This document shows positions 7,820-14,646 of a stretch of 28,675 nt of DNA, one piece after another. Every line of letters begins with the position of its first letter. Position 1 is the stretch's first letter. The stretch is taken from positions 1-28,675 of the IMG/VR virus record IMGVR_UViG_3300033571_012329; one strand, given 5' to 3'. The notes beneath the pieces are model-generated. The model had not been told where the DNA came from and made no database searches. It was given only the letters and a program-made list of their open reading frames with translations. The stretch is from a virus. The translations under genes were made by a program, and so were the position numbers.

Positions 7820-7833
7820 ATAGTACGGATACT
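7806..7833 (+). promoter_or_regulatory. Possible promoter with TAGTACGGA element, copy E
   Basis: TTGACA (7806-7811, inside the previous stop region) and GATACT (7828-7833) are spaced by 16 bases, a fair sigma-70-like pair. The recurrent TAGTACGGA (7821-7829) lies across the spacer and -10. The pair at 12078-12105 (TTGACG, 16 bases, TACCTT) has the same spacing, but the element sits at a different place relative to its -35, so the promoter reading remains uncertain. Confidence 0.35.
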
Positions 7834-7865
7834 CACCCCCACACCGCATCTCAAAAGGAGTTGAT

Positions 7866-8333
7866 ATGCCCAAGCCTCTGCCCGGCGTCGTTGACGCTCT
7901 TCAGGCCTCTCTCAGGAATCACTGGACGCAAATCGCGGCCTACGAGACTCAGGCGTCTCACTTCGCACGATGGGGATATTCCCAGCTTGGCGTGGCGTTT
8001 CAGGACTACGCGGTTGAGGAGCGTGACCACGCGAAGAAGCTGATCGACCGTCTGGAGTTCTTCGACTCCCAGCCCACCTACGAGTTCGAGCAGCCGCTGT
8101 GGCCCCGTCATGACTTCGAGGGAATCCTCGAAGTGAACTACGTGTTCGAGACCACGACGGCCAACACAGAACGGTCTGGATACCTTCTCTGCGTTGAACT
8201 GGGTGACGCCGAGACTGCGGCGATCTTCGCCGACCTCCTGAAGGGCAGCGAAGACGGCATGGCAGAGATCGAGGCCACGCGTCTCGTGATCGACCAGATT
8301 GGCCTCGACAACTATCTGGCGGATCGCACGTGA
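7866..8333 (+). CDS. Bacterioferritin-like protein with incomplete ferroxidase site
   Basis: A 155-residue four-helix protein behind an AAAGGAG site. It aligns by eye along its whole length with bacterioferritin: an early AYE helix, HFARWG (32-37), the EERDHA box with E52 and H55 (equivalent to the family E51/H54), RLEFF, a long loop, and the terminal IGLDNYL (145-151). Differences: the first-helix Glu is replaced by H19; the second ExxH is not kept (S128 and G131 at the aligned positions); the heme-ligand Met is Arg53. It therefore probably keeps the fold but not a standard diiron or heme site. It could be a structural or regulatory ferritin-like protein, or an iron binder with altered ligands. 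Function in the phage is unknown. Confidence 0.7.
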   Translation: MPKPLPGVVDALQASLRNHWTQIAAYETQASHFARWGYSQLGVAFQDYAVEERDHAKKLIDRLEFFDSQPTYEFEQPLWPRHDFEGILEVNYVFETTTANTERSGYLLCVELGDAETAAIFADLLKGSEDGMAEIEATRLVIDQIGLDNYLADRT

Positions 8334-8482
8334 AGCGACTTTGCAACCGCTGCAACGCGGAGAAGACGTCCAACGCACCGTGCGAGAAGTGCGGGTGCCA
8401 AGAGTTCCGAATCATCGGACCACCATGTCCGTCAGGTGCTGCATATCACGGCACCGTTGGTAGCCAAGCCGGTGTTGGCTGA
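8330..8482 (+). CDS. Small zinc-ribbon protein
   Basis: A 50-residue protein whose GTG start overlaps the previous stop (GTGA). C5xxC8 and C18xxC21 (plus C23) form a classic rubredoxin-like zinc knuckle pair in the first half; the C-terminal half is Gly- and Ala-rich and probably disordered. Such short ribbons in phages often bind nucleic acid or host RNA polymerase, but nothing here shows which. Confidence 0.6.
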   Translation: MKRLCNRCNAEKTSNAPCEKCGCQEFRIIGPPCPSGAAYHGTVGSQAGVG

Positions 8483-8564
8483 TAACCCCGGCTGTCGAGG
8501 CGAGTGTTTAGCTCTTTTCCGCTTGTGACTCGATCGTCTGCCTCACGTTACGAGGCCCATACAC

Positions 8565-8813
8565 ATGATGGACGACCTAGCAGAAATCAACCCTGAAGCC
8601 CTGCTCGCCGACGGCCTCGAAAAGGCTTTCGTTGGCTACACCGTCAATCACCACCACGCTCACGTCGCTGTGTATGACGTGCAGAGGTGCGTCGACATTC
8701 TCGTCGAGCGTGATGGCATGACTCACGAGGGTGCTGAAGAGTACCTGTCGTTTAACACCCTTGGTTGTTACGTGGGGCCGAATGGGCCGATTTACGTGAG
8801 GATGACCGCATGA
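8565..8813 (+). CDS. Conserved small phage protein, function unknown
   Basis: An 82-residue protein that starts at one of two adjacent ATGs (8565 or 8568). The body DGLEKAFVGY, then VDILVERDGM, then EEYLSFNTLG with YVGPNGP, matches a family seen in many unrelated phages and in phage-like regions; its role is not known to me. Two His-rich positions (HHHAH, about 28-32) are a variation within the loop. It ends in an ATGA overlap with the HNH gene. The 82-base gap before it contains no other clear gene. Confidence 0.75.
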   Translation: MMDDLAEINPEALLADGLEKAFVGYTVNHHHAHVAVYDVQRCVDILVERDGMTHEGAEEYLSFNTLGCYVGPNGPIYVRMTA

Positions 8814-9604
8814 AGTCAGACAAGCGAAAAAGAGCGGGCATTTCGTCGAAGACTCGTTGGGATGTTTTTCGCAGGGATGGTTTTAAGTGCATCTACTGCG
8901 GCTCCTGCGAGGAGCTTGTTATAGACCACGTAGACCCATTTGCCCGTGGAGGCATTGACTCACAAGACAATTTTGCGACGGCCTGTAGGAGGTGCAACTC
9001 AGGGAAGCGAGACAAAGTTCTTGTGCCTCCGCTTGCTGTAAATCAGGAATTTTTTGACGAGCAAAGGGTCGTGAGTTCTGGTGTTTCGTATAGAAACCAC
9101 CTGCACAAAGACTGGGGCCAAGCCCTTCAGCACGCAGATTGTTTTTCTGCGGTCGAATACATCGCAGACAAAAAACTTTGCCAAGGGGCAGATTTCAGTA
9201 TGTGTTCGATGCTCACAGGACAAAGGCGGTACATGCGGGTTGTTATCGCCAGCATGTGCGACGAGCGTTCGCCTGAGCAGCAGAACAAAATACGCGAAGC
9301 GGTTTCTAGGGCGTTGAACAGAGATAAAACAATCCTTCTGATTGGGTCTCCGTTTTACTTCTACGCGATGGTAATCGATTTGTATTACCCGGAGTCGCCA
9401 TGCGTTGGTCAACTAACAGACAGTCTGACGCTGTCAGATCGGACTATAGATCGTTCTGATCTCGAAGAGTGGCTCTCTCTCACCGAGGAAGATTTTGTGG
9501 AGCCTGCTGACGCTTTTTACCTCAAAGCCAGAAGTTTCCCTTGGAGGAAACGCATGGACGAGATTTACGAGGGTTCTTGTGCAATACGAAATAAAAGCAA
9601 TTGA
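8810..9604 (+). CDS. HNH endonuclease
   Basis: A 264-residue protein starting in ATGA. The N-terminal domain is an HNH nuclease of the CxxC type: C27xxC30, D39-H40, N54, C59xxC62 and N63, with the typical basic start (KTRWDVFRRDGFKC). Residues 90-264 are unlike the common HNH families and could be a DNA-recognition or regulatory domain. Codon use and base composition are more A+T rich than the neighbouring genes, as in the next gene, which suggests recent acquisition of the pair. It could be a homing endonuclease or a defence/recombination nuclease. Confidence 0.85.
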   Translation: MKSDKRKRAGISSKTRWDVFRRDGFKCIYCGSCEELVIDHVDPFARGGIDSQDNFATACRRCNSGKRDKVLVPPLAVNQEFFDEQRVVSSGVSYRNHLHKDWGQALQHADCFSAVEYIADKKLCQGADFSMCSMLTGQRRYMRVVIASMCDERSPEQQNKIREAVSRALNRDKTILLIGSPFYFYAMVIDLYYPESPCVGQLTDSLTLSDRTIDRSDLEEWLSLTEEDFVEPADAFYLKARSFPWRKRMDEIYEGSCAIRNKSN

Positions 9605-10139
9605 GACAAAGTACAAGGGCATCTTGTTTCGTTCGCGCCTTGAAGCCAAGTGGGCGTGCTTCTTCGACCTTCTGGGGTGGAAGTGGAGGTATGAGCCAGC
9701 AGACTTCAACGGATGGATTCCTGACTTCGCCATTTATGGAGCAGATTGCGTCTATGTCGAGGTGAAGCCTGTAATCGATTTCCCTACTGACGTTGCTGAG
9801 AAGATAGACGCCAGCGGTTGCAGGAATGAAGTTTTGATTCTTGGTGAGCTTGGACCGGAACTCGGTAGTGAAGACTATTGGTTTCGTTTGGGCTGGCTGA
9901 GAGAAGTTAATCATTACGATGAGGCTTCGGCTCCTGATTTTTTATGGGATGAAGCTGTGCTGGGGAGGTGGGAGGCAGGAAAGGGTTCTATTGGATTTTG
10001 TCATTCCGGCATTGCATTTTCGGACAGAATTTCTGGCGGGTACGACGGGGGATGCTTCGGCGAATTGCCGCTGCATTGGGATGAGATAGATGAGTTGTGG
10101 GCTGCTGCCTGTAACTCGACTCGCTGGAAGCCTCGCTAA
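9579..10139 (+). CDS. PD-(D/E)XK-type nuclease-like protein (RSRLEA family)
   Basis: A 186-residue protein. The GTG at 9579 is preferred, with GAGGG five bases upstream; an in-frame ATG at 9495 would overlap the HNH gene by 110 bases. The FRSRLEAKWA motif (17-26, E22), PDF (48-50, D49) and EVKP (61-64, E61/K63) reproduce the spacing of a PD-(D/E)XK active site and the signature of a family common in phages and plasmids. The C-terminal 100 residues are Trp- and Gly-rich with no known motif. Base composition is A+T rich like the HNH gene, so the two probably moved together. Probably a DNA endonuclease; substrate unknown. Confidence 0.72.
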   Translation: MQYEIKAIETKYKGILFRSRLEAKWACFFDLLGWKWRYEPADFNGWIPDFAIYGADCVYVEVKPVIDFPTDVAEKIDASGCRNEVLILGELGPELGSEDYWFRLGWLREVNHYDEASAPDFLWDEAVLGRWEAGKGSIGFCHSGIAFSDRISGGYDGGCFGELPLHWDEIDELWAAACNSTRWKPR

Positions 10140-10154
10140 AGGCAAGGAAGCCTC

Positions 10155-10895
10155 ATGTCCGTAAAATCCCTCGCCAAAAAACACATCGCATACACCGACC
10201 TCCTCAACGAGTTCGAGTCCCCGTTTTCGTCGAACAAGGTCACCGGCCACTCCCTGAATTTCCCGATCATCAACAGTTGCACGCCGACGATCGTCTGTGC
10301 CGAGACGTGCTACTTCGCGAAGGGGCCATCCACTTGGACGGCTTCTCTCAAGAAGCAGCACCGCCTCATGAACTCGATCAAAGCCTCGCCGACGCACATG
10401 GCTGTGATTATCGCCGACTGGACTCGTCGACTGAAGCTCGACTTCGTTCGCTGGAACGGCGGCGGAGACTTGTTCGCCGAGAGCGTCGACTGCATCAACC
10501 GGGCCGCGCCGCTCATGCCGACGATCCCGCAGTGGATCGTGAGTAGGAAGCCCAAGCTGGCGGCGGCGATCGAGCCTGCCTCGAACGTCTACGTGCATTT
10601 CTCGGTCGACAAGACGTCATGGGATCGTCTCGAAGAGATGCAGAGCCTTGCCCCGGCCGGGCTGCAATGGTTTTGGTCTTACCAGTGCGATAAGGGCGAG
10701 ACTCCGCCAGACCCGATGGTCGCGCCGGTGATCTTCCGCGACGGCTACGATCCAAAAGGCGGGGAATTGTACGGAAACGACTGCCCGCTCAATGCAAACG
10801 AAGATATCGCAGGCGTCTGCGGCAAATGCCAGCGTTGCTTTAACGGCTGGGCAATTGAGGGGGCAAAGGAATGCCTGTCTCAGACACGGCGTTAG
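10155..10895 (+). CDS. Gp88-like / radical-SAM-related cysteine protein
   Basis: A 246-residue protein with an AAGGAAG site. It resembles the phage gene product 88 family (first named in mycobacteriophages) and, more distantly, DUF5131/Gp37-Gp68 proteins: SLNFPIINSCTPT then C42, C48 and C52-Y53 near the N terminus, a conserved RWNGGGDLF core (99-107), an IVSRKP strand, and a C-terminal cluster C210, C222, C225, C228. The N-terminal cysteines suggest an iron-sulfur cluster of radical-SAM type, the C-terminal ones a second cluster or zinc site. Chemistry and substrate are not established. It overlaps the next nuclease-like gene by 25 bases. Confidence 0.75.
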   Translation: MSVKSLAKKHIAYTDLLNEFESPFSSNKVTGHSLNFPIINSCTPTIVCAETCYFAKGPSTWTASLKKQHRLMNSIKASPTHMAVIIADWTRRLKLDFVRWNGGGDLFAESVDCINRAAPLMPTIPQWIVSRKPKLAAAIEPASNVYVHFSVDKTSWDRLEEMQSLAPAGLQWFWSYQCDKGETPPDPMVAPVIFRDGYDPKGGELYGNDCPLNANEDIAGVCGKCQRCFNGWAIEGAKECLSQTRR

Positions 10896-11257
10896 GAGAG
10901 GTCGGTCGGCTGCTCGCGTCGGCGGAGATGCTTTTGCACGGCATATCTGCAACTCGACCAGAGTGCGACGTCGGCGTCGACATCGTGGCTGTGTTTGGTC
11001 AGAAAGCGTGTCGCGTTCAGGTGAAGTCAGTGCGAGATCACAAGCCATCACCGCGAACTAAAGCACACAAGTTCAAGATTCGGCGGTCGAGGACTGGTGG
11101 CGTCTATGCAAACCATGAGATCGACGCGTTTGTGTTTGTCAGCATCGCAAGTAAGTCGTTTTGGGTGGTCCCAGTGAGCGACCTGAATCTTTCGGCACAC
11201 GCCGTTTTTCATCACCCCGGATCGCGATGGCACAACGCGTGGCACTTACTGAAATGA
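10871..11257 (+). CDS. PD-(D/E)XK-like protein, QVK variant
   Basis: A 128-residue protein. The layout G-x-x-AE (E19), VGVDIVAV (D37) and VQVKS (Q50, K52) is that of small PD-(D/E)XK proteins in which Gln replaces the second acidic residue, as in Mrr-like and some resolvase-like members. The remainder is beta-rich with FVFVSI and FWVVPV strands, typical of the family fold. Overlaps at both ends (25 bases with gp88-like, ATGA with the next gene) indicate a tight operon. Confidence 0.68.
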   Translation: MPVSDTALGEVGRLLASAEMLLHGISATRPECDVGVDIVAVFGQKACRVQVKSVRDHKPSPRTKAHKFKIRRSRTGGVYANHEIDAFVFVSIASKSFWVVPVSDLNLSAHAVFHHPGSRWHNAWHLLK

Positions 11258-11541
11258 CACTCGAAACCACCATCACGAGGTCGATTGTGACGCTCGCGAA
11301 AGCGAAGGGGTGGTGGACGTTCAAGATTGCTGGCGGGCCGATGCAGATGGCTGGAGTTCCAGACTTGTTGACAGTGAAGCATGGACGAGCGGTGTTCCTC
11401 GAAGTGAAGCAGCCGGGCAAGAAGTCTCGCCCGCTTCAAGTGCAGAGGATGAAAGAGATACGCGAGATCGGCGGAGCCGTCGCGGAAGTGGTCACGAGCA
11501 GGGCTGAGGCAGAAAGGATTCTCGATGCGAACGATGTATGA
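11254..11541 (+). CDS. VRR-NUC domain nuclease
   Basis: A 95-residue, single-domain VRR-NUC protein. GVPDLL (D37), FLEVKQPGKK (E50, V51, K52) and the following PLQ (Q62) are the textbook residues of this Holliday-junction-resolvase-like family. Phage VRR-NUC proteins cut branched or flapped DNA. It starts in an ATGA overlap and shares 17 bases with the next gene. Confidence 0.88.
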   Translation: MTLETTITRSIVTLAKAKGWWTFKIAGGPMQMAGVPDLLTVKHGRAVFLEVKQPGKKSRPLQVQRMKEIREIGGAVAEVVTSRAEAERILDANDV

Positions 11542-11968
11542 GACAGAGGCCGATCTAAGCAACGAGGCTGCGGTCCGCAGCTACGTGGCTCAGACCTTCT
11601 CTGCCGAAGTCAACAAGGTGCCGCTCAGCTACGGCGTCGACTCGATGGTCTCCGTGGACGGCAAGCTCGTGGCGTGGCTGGAGATCAAGTGCAGGCCCGG
11701 CATGACGTGGGGGCAGTATCCGGACGTCATGATTTCCGTCCTGAAGCTGCGGGCAGCGGCTGGGCTGAAGGCCTCGACCGGCATCGACACGCACTTCGTC
11801 GTGGCCGACTCTTGCGGCGTCATCAAGAGTGCGAACCTCTGCAAGACTTCGCCTGATTGGATCAAGTACGGCGGCAGGACCGCCCAGACACGAGACCCGG
11901 CCGACATCGAGCCCGTCTGTCACATACCTCTCGAACAGTTCACGGAGGGCACGCCGTGGGGTCAATAA
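11525..11968 (+). CDS. PD-(D/E)XK-like protein
   Basis: A 147-residue protein. SNEAAVRSY (E14), YGVDSMVSV (D39) and WLEIKCRPG (E53, K55) fit the PD-(D/E)XK core. Residues 60-110 include a helix and a beta-hairpin (THFVVADSCGVI) usual for the C-terminal half of this fold. It is the fourth such protein in a row, apart from the Gp88-like gene. The exact subfamily is unknown to me. Confidence 0.68.
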   Translation: MRTMYETEADLSNEAAVRSYVAQTFSAEVNKVPLSYGVDSMVSVDGKLVAWLEIKCRPGMTWGQYPDVMISVLKLRAAAGLKASTGIDTHFVVADSCGVIKSANLCKTSPDWIKYGGRTAQTRDPADIEPVCHIPLEQFTEGTPWGQ

Positions 11969-12081
11969 CAACACGTGAGACTTGGCCTCCAGAGCCGCCG
12001 AATAAGCCACCCAAACACTGGGAATGGCAGATCGTCGACGGCGTCAAAAAACTCGTCCCGATCAAGAAAAAAACCCCTTGA
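11956..12081 (+). CDS. Small basic protein
   Basis: A 41-residue protein from GTG 11956, six bases after GGAGGG (11944-11949). Pro-rich start (PPEPPNKPPK), a Trp-rich centre (HWEWQIVDG) and a Lys-rich tail. It shares 13 bases with the nuclease before it. The good ribosome binding site is the main support; function unknown. Confidence 0.5.
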   Translation: MGSITTRETWPPEPPNKPPKHWEWQIVDGVKKLVPIKKKTP

Positions 12082-12084
12082 CGA

Positions 12085-12103
12085 TAGTACGGAAGCGGTT
12101 ACC
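12085..12103 (+). promoter_or_regulatory. Recurrent TAGTACGGA element, copy C
   Basis: TAGTACGGAAGCGGTTACC lies immediately upstream of the ATG at 12106; TTGACG (12078-12083) and TACCTT (12100-12105) could be a -35/-10 pair with 16-base spacing, but the -10 would touch the start codon. The element rather than the promoter pair is the better-supported feature. Confidence 0.5.
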
Positions 12104-12105
12104 TT

Positions 12106-12510
12106 ATGCGAGCATTCACGACGACCGTCGGACAACTGAGCCTCATCGATGCCGAGTGCATCATCACGAGGCTCACATGGCCGAAGTCGGAGTTTCAGGT
12201 CGAGGTCAAGGAAAAGACTTCGACCACTCCGGTGGCGATCGTGAGGACGGATCAGGAGCGAGTAGCGGCATGGACGGCGACGCACTACTGGCGAGGTATG
12301 CAGACGCTGGAGGGATTCACCAATCCCGCCTGTCGTCGTCGCGGCCTTGCTCGCGCGGCAGCGAGTCTGCTTATCGCCGACTGCTCCATCGATCCACGCG
12401 AAACACTGGCAGTCTTCTCACCGCAGTGCGTTTCAATAGCGACTGCGTTGGGTTGTAGGGACGTTCGTCTGTACGAGCGTCGTGGTAAGGAGTGGGTCCA
12501 GAATTCTTAA
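12106..12510 (+). CDS. GNAT-like acetyltransferase (tentative)
   Basis: A 134-residue protein. The stretch GFTNPACRRRGLARAAASLL (about 70-89) contains R77-R-R-G80-L-A, similar to the acetyl-CoA pyrophosphate-binding loop (Q/RxxGxG/A) of GNAT enzymes, followed by a helix and a strand with LGC and a terminal LYERRGKEW as in many small acetyltransferases. The N-terminal half is short for the fold. No ribosome binding site is visible. The substrate cannot be read from sequence. Confidence 0.55.
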   Translation: MRAFTTTVGQLSLIDAECIITRLTWPKSEFQVEVKEKTSTTPVAIVRTDQERVAAWTATHYWRGMQTLEGFTNPACRRRGLARAAASLLIADCSIDPRETLAVFSPQCVSIATALGCRDVRLYERRGKEWVQNS

Positions 12511-12526
12511 AGCCAAGGAGGGCTAT

Positions 12527-12907
12527 ATGTTTCTCTTGCTGTTGATTGCGTTGATGGGCGGTGGCGATTGCACAAATCTGACTGAGGCTGAGTCGCAGGT
12601 CGTCGCCGAGACGAACTCTGCTCGTGCTGAGGCCGGTCTTCCGCCTCTTGTCGTCGACTGCCGACTGATGGGCCGGGCTCGTCGTCACGCGGCTCGCATG
12701 GCGAACGAGGGTTTCTTCGCACATTCAAACGGTGCGACGGAAAACATCGCTACAGGCCAGCCTCACGCTGTGGCTGTGGTTCGCACGTGGCTGAACAGTC
12801 CCGGCCACCGGGCGAACATCATGAGCCGCAGCAGCACTCGAATCGGAGTCGCTGGCTTCGTTGGCCGCGACGGAAAAATCTACTGGGTGCAGCAGTTCTC
12901 GCACTAA
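12527..12907 (+). CDS. CAP/SCP superfamily secreted protein
   Basis: A 126-residue protein from ATG 12527 behind AAGGAGGG. A short hydrophobic N-terminal stretch (MFLLLLIALMGGG) could be a signal peptide. The CAP fold follows: an N-terminal helix with TNSARAEAG, H54-A-A-R-M-A, F-A-H66-S, E72-N-I-A, W88-x-x-SPGHR-x-NI (H94), and a final YWVQQF strand. The conserved His/Glu pocket (H66, E72, H94) is present. CAP proteins are usually secreted and act on the cell surface; roles are diverse (proteolysis, lipid binding, adhesion). CAP genes are unusual in phages. It may help act on the host envelope together with the papain-like protein downstream. Confidence 0.85.
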   Translation: MFLLLLIALMGGGDCTNLTEAESQVVAETNSARAEAGLPPLVVDCRLMGRARRHAARMANEGFFAHSNGATENIATGQPHAVAVVRTWLNSPGHRANIMSRSSTRIGVAGFVGRDGKIYWVQQFSH

Positions 12908-13025
12908 ACACCGTCCCCTCCGGTGGTCCCGCCGTCGCTTCATCGGGTAGGTGGAGCGGCGGTGGGCCACTCTGGAACATCTTGCGGAGCATTCATGATT
13001 TTCGACTTTTTCAGGAGGTTTTTCG

Positions 13026-13397
13026 GTGGAAAAGAAAGTCAAGTACATCAAGAGTCGACTCGACCTGACGCAGAGGCGCGCGGAGGCGACGTTTCAGTAC
13101 CTCCAGTCCCACTGGACGGTGTCGCGGGTGGCGGACATTGCGAAGCATCTAAAACTGTCGGAGACGACGGTCCGCAGCATCGCTCGAAAAATCGATCTCG
13201 GCCCAAGACCCGAAAAGGCATCGCATCTCGACCCCACGCCAGAACAGATAGAAAGACGAGCAGCCGCGATTCGCAGGACGTGGAGCCCAGAGGAGCGAGC
13301 AAGAAGAGACCTTCGCGGGCGAAGCGAGGCGGGCCGGGGACGTCTGGTAGTTAGTCTCTTCACCGAAGCACCGTCATTCTCAAGGAACTCACTGTGA
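13026..13397 (+). CDS. Helix-turn-helix protein (paralogue of the one at 15493)
   Basis: A 123-residue protein from GTG 13026, with AGGAGG (13012-13017) upstream. Residues 28-60 form a clear HTH (VADIAKHLKLSETTVRSIARK), after which a charged W-S-x-EERARR segment (about 86-93) matches W-T-x-EERERR in the gene at 15493. Likely a DNA-binding regulator or a modification-specificity factor. The previous 118 bases hold no clear gene. It overlaps the methyltransferase gene as GTGA. Confidence 0.72.
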   Translation: MEKKVKYIKSRLDLTQRRAEATFQYLQSHWTVSRVADIAKHLKLSETTVRSIARKIDLGPRPEKASHLDPTPEQIERRAAAIRRTWSPEERARRDLRGRSEAGRGRLVVSLFTEAPSFSRNSL

Positions 13398-13984
13398 ACA
13401 TCGAATTTTGGCTCACTGATCCCGTGCTGAATGCGATCAACGGACTAGCCTCCAAGTCTCTGGCGGTTGACGTTGGTGCGAACGTAGGCACGTGGGCTGT
13501 CCCGCTTTGCGAGATGTTTGACGAGGTGCTGGCCTTCGAGCCAGACGAGCGAAACTACTCTCAGATTCCGACGATCGAGAACCTCACTGTCGTCAGGGCT
13601 GCTGTGTCGGATCAGACTGGCGAGACGCCGTTCTTCGTTCGGTCCTCGTCCGGGCATAACTCGATCCTCGAAGTGCATCCGATCGGCGGCGAGGGCATGG
13701 CTCCAGTACCTGTCGTCGAGGAGAAGACCGTCTCGTGCTTCTCTCTTGACGACGCGTGCGGCAACGGTGCCGACTTCGTGAAGATCGACATCGAGGGCGG
13801 CGAGGTGCTTGCGTTGCAGGGCTGCGTGGACGTGCTGAAGTGGCAGCGGTCCGTCTTCCTCGTCGAGTGCCACGACACGTTTAGCGACGTCGAGCGTGAG
13901 CTTGCCCGCCTTGGCAAGCGTGTCACTCGAATCCCACACCCGCTCGTCGCCCATCCCGGTCACTGCTGGGCAATCGGCGAATGA
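13394..13984 (+). CDS. FkbM-family SAM-dependent methyltransferase
   Basis: A 196-residue class I methyltransferase. SAM-binding motif DVGANVGTWA (26-35), the acidic FEPD (48-51), and the family signature VKIDIEGGE (about 131-139) with EC strand at the end. FkbM enzymes usually methylate hydroxyl groups of sugars or polyketides; next to two glycosyltransferase-like genes, a sugar on a surface glycan, virion glycan or modified base is the likely substrate. GTG start overlaps the preceding stop; its own stop overlaps the next ATG (ATGA). Confidence 0.9.
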   Translation: MNIEFWLTDPVLNAINGLASKSLAVDVGANVGTWAVPLCEMFDEVLAFEPDERNYSQIPTIENLTVVRAAVSDQTGETPFFVRSSSGHNSILEVHPIGGEGMAPVPVVEEKTVSCFSLDDACGNGADFVKIDIEGGEVLALQGCVDVLKWQRSVFLVECHDTFSDVERELARLGKRVTRIPHPLVAHPGHCWAIGE

Positions 13985-14646
13985 TCCTCGTCTCGCAGTC
14001 TTACAATCCACAGTCTGAGCATCGGAAACAAGAGCTTCAGAAGGTAAGGCTGCACAACGAGACTTCAGGACTGTTCGATCGAGTCGAGTATCTTGACGCT
14101 GGCGATCGGACAATCTCCTTCAGCGAGCTACACGAACACTGCCTTTCCAAGTATCGCGGCAAGTGGTGTGCGATCGCGAACAGCGACATCACGTTCAACG
14201 CCACGGCCTATATGCTGAAAGGCCTGAAGAGGGCTGGCAGGCTCGTGGCGTTGACCCGATGGGATACCCACTACGGCCCACGATTCATAGGTCACCAGTC
14301 TGAAGACAAATTCTTCAGCGGATCGCAGGACTCGTGGGCGTTTATGGCAGGCTCGCTGCCCCCTCTGACGATCGACATACCGCTCGCTGTCATGGGGTGT
14401 GATCAAGTCATCGCTGGCTGGGCGTGCATGGGCGGTGTTGAGGTGATCGACCCCGCACTGTCTATCAAGACGACTCACGTTCACGAGCTAGACGACCGAC
14501 CTACCGACCGCCCGGCGGCGTCTGGATTCTTTGGTTATCCGCACCTCACGACGATGCACACGAGCGGAGAAGTTCTCTGCCACGAGTGGCCTCGTGCTGA
14601 TGGGGAATGGGAGTACGAATGGCGACTATATCGCTACGGGAAATAG
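13981..14646 (+). CDS. Glycosyltransferase-like protein (GT-A type, tentative)
   Basis: A 221-residue protein. A Rossmann-like start (MILVSQSY), then a conserved ANSDITF (66-72, with N67-S-D69 in place of a DxD metal motif), LVALTRW, GSQDSWAF and a GCDQVIAGWACMGG segment. This order resembles nucleotide-sugar GT-A glycosyltransferases of phages and bacteria. It lies between the FkbM methyltransferase and a second glycosyltransferase, so a small glycan-modifying cassette is likely. Donor and acceptor unknown. Confidence 0.6.
   Translation: MILVSQSYNPQSEHRKQELQKVRLHNETSGLFDRVEYLDAGDRTISFSELHEHCLSKYRGKWCAIANSDITFNATAYMLKGLKRAGRLVALTRWDTHYGPRFIGHQSEDKFFSGSQDSWAFMAGSLPPLTIDIPLAVMGCDQVIAGWACMGGVEVIDPALSIKTTHVHELDDRPTDRPAASGFFGYPHLTTMHTSGEVLCHEWPRADGEWEYEWRLYRYGK

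Noticed and set aside
8483-8564. Possible tRNA or structured RNA in the gap before 8565
   Set aside because: A weak GAGGC/GCCTC pairing exists, but no cloverleaf, no TTCGA loop and no anticodon arm can be drawn.
7806-12105. Treating every TAGTACGGA copy as part of a fixed sigma-70 promoter
   Set aside because: -35-like boxes are present near only two copies, and the distance from the box to the element differs (9 and 1 bases), so a fixed promoter structure is not supported.
12992-13354. Alternative reading frame starting MIFDFFRRFFGGK over the HTH gene
   Set aside because: It overlaps the HTH frame throughout. The HTH frame has a better ribosome binding site and a clear domain, while this frame becomes Arg/Ser/Pro-rich, typical of an out-of-frame shadow.
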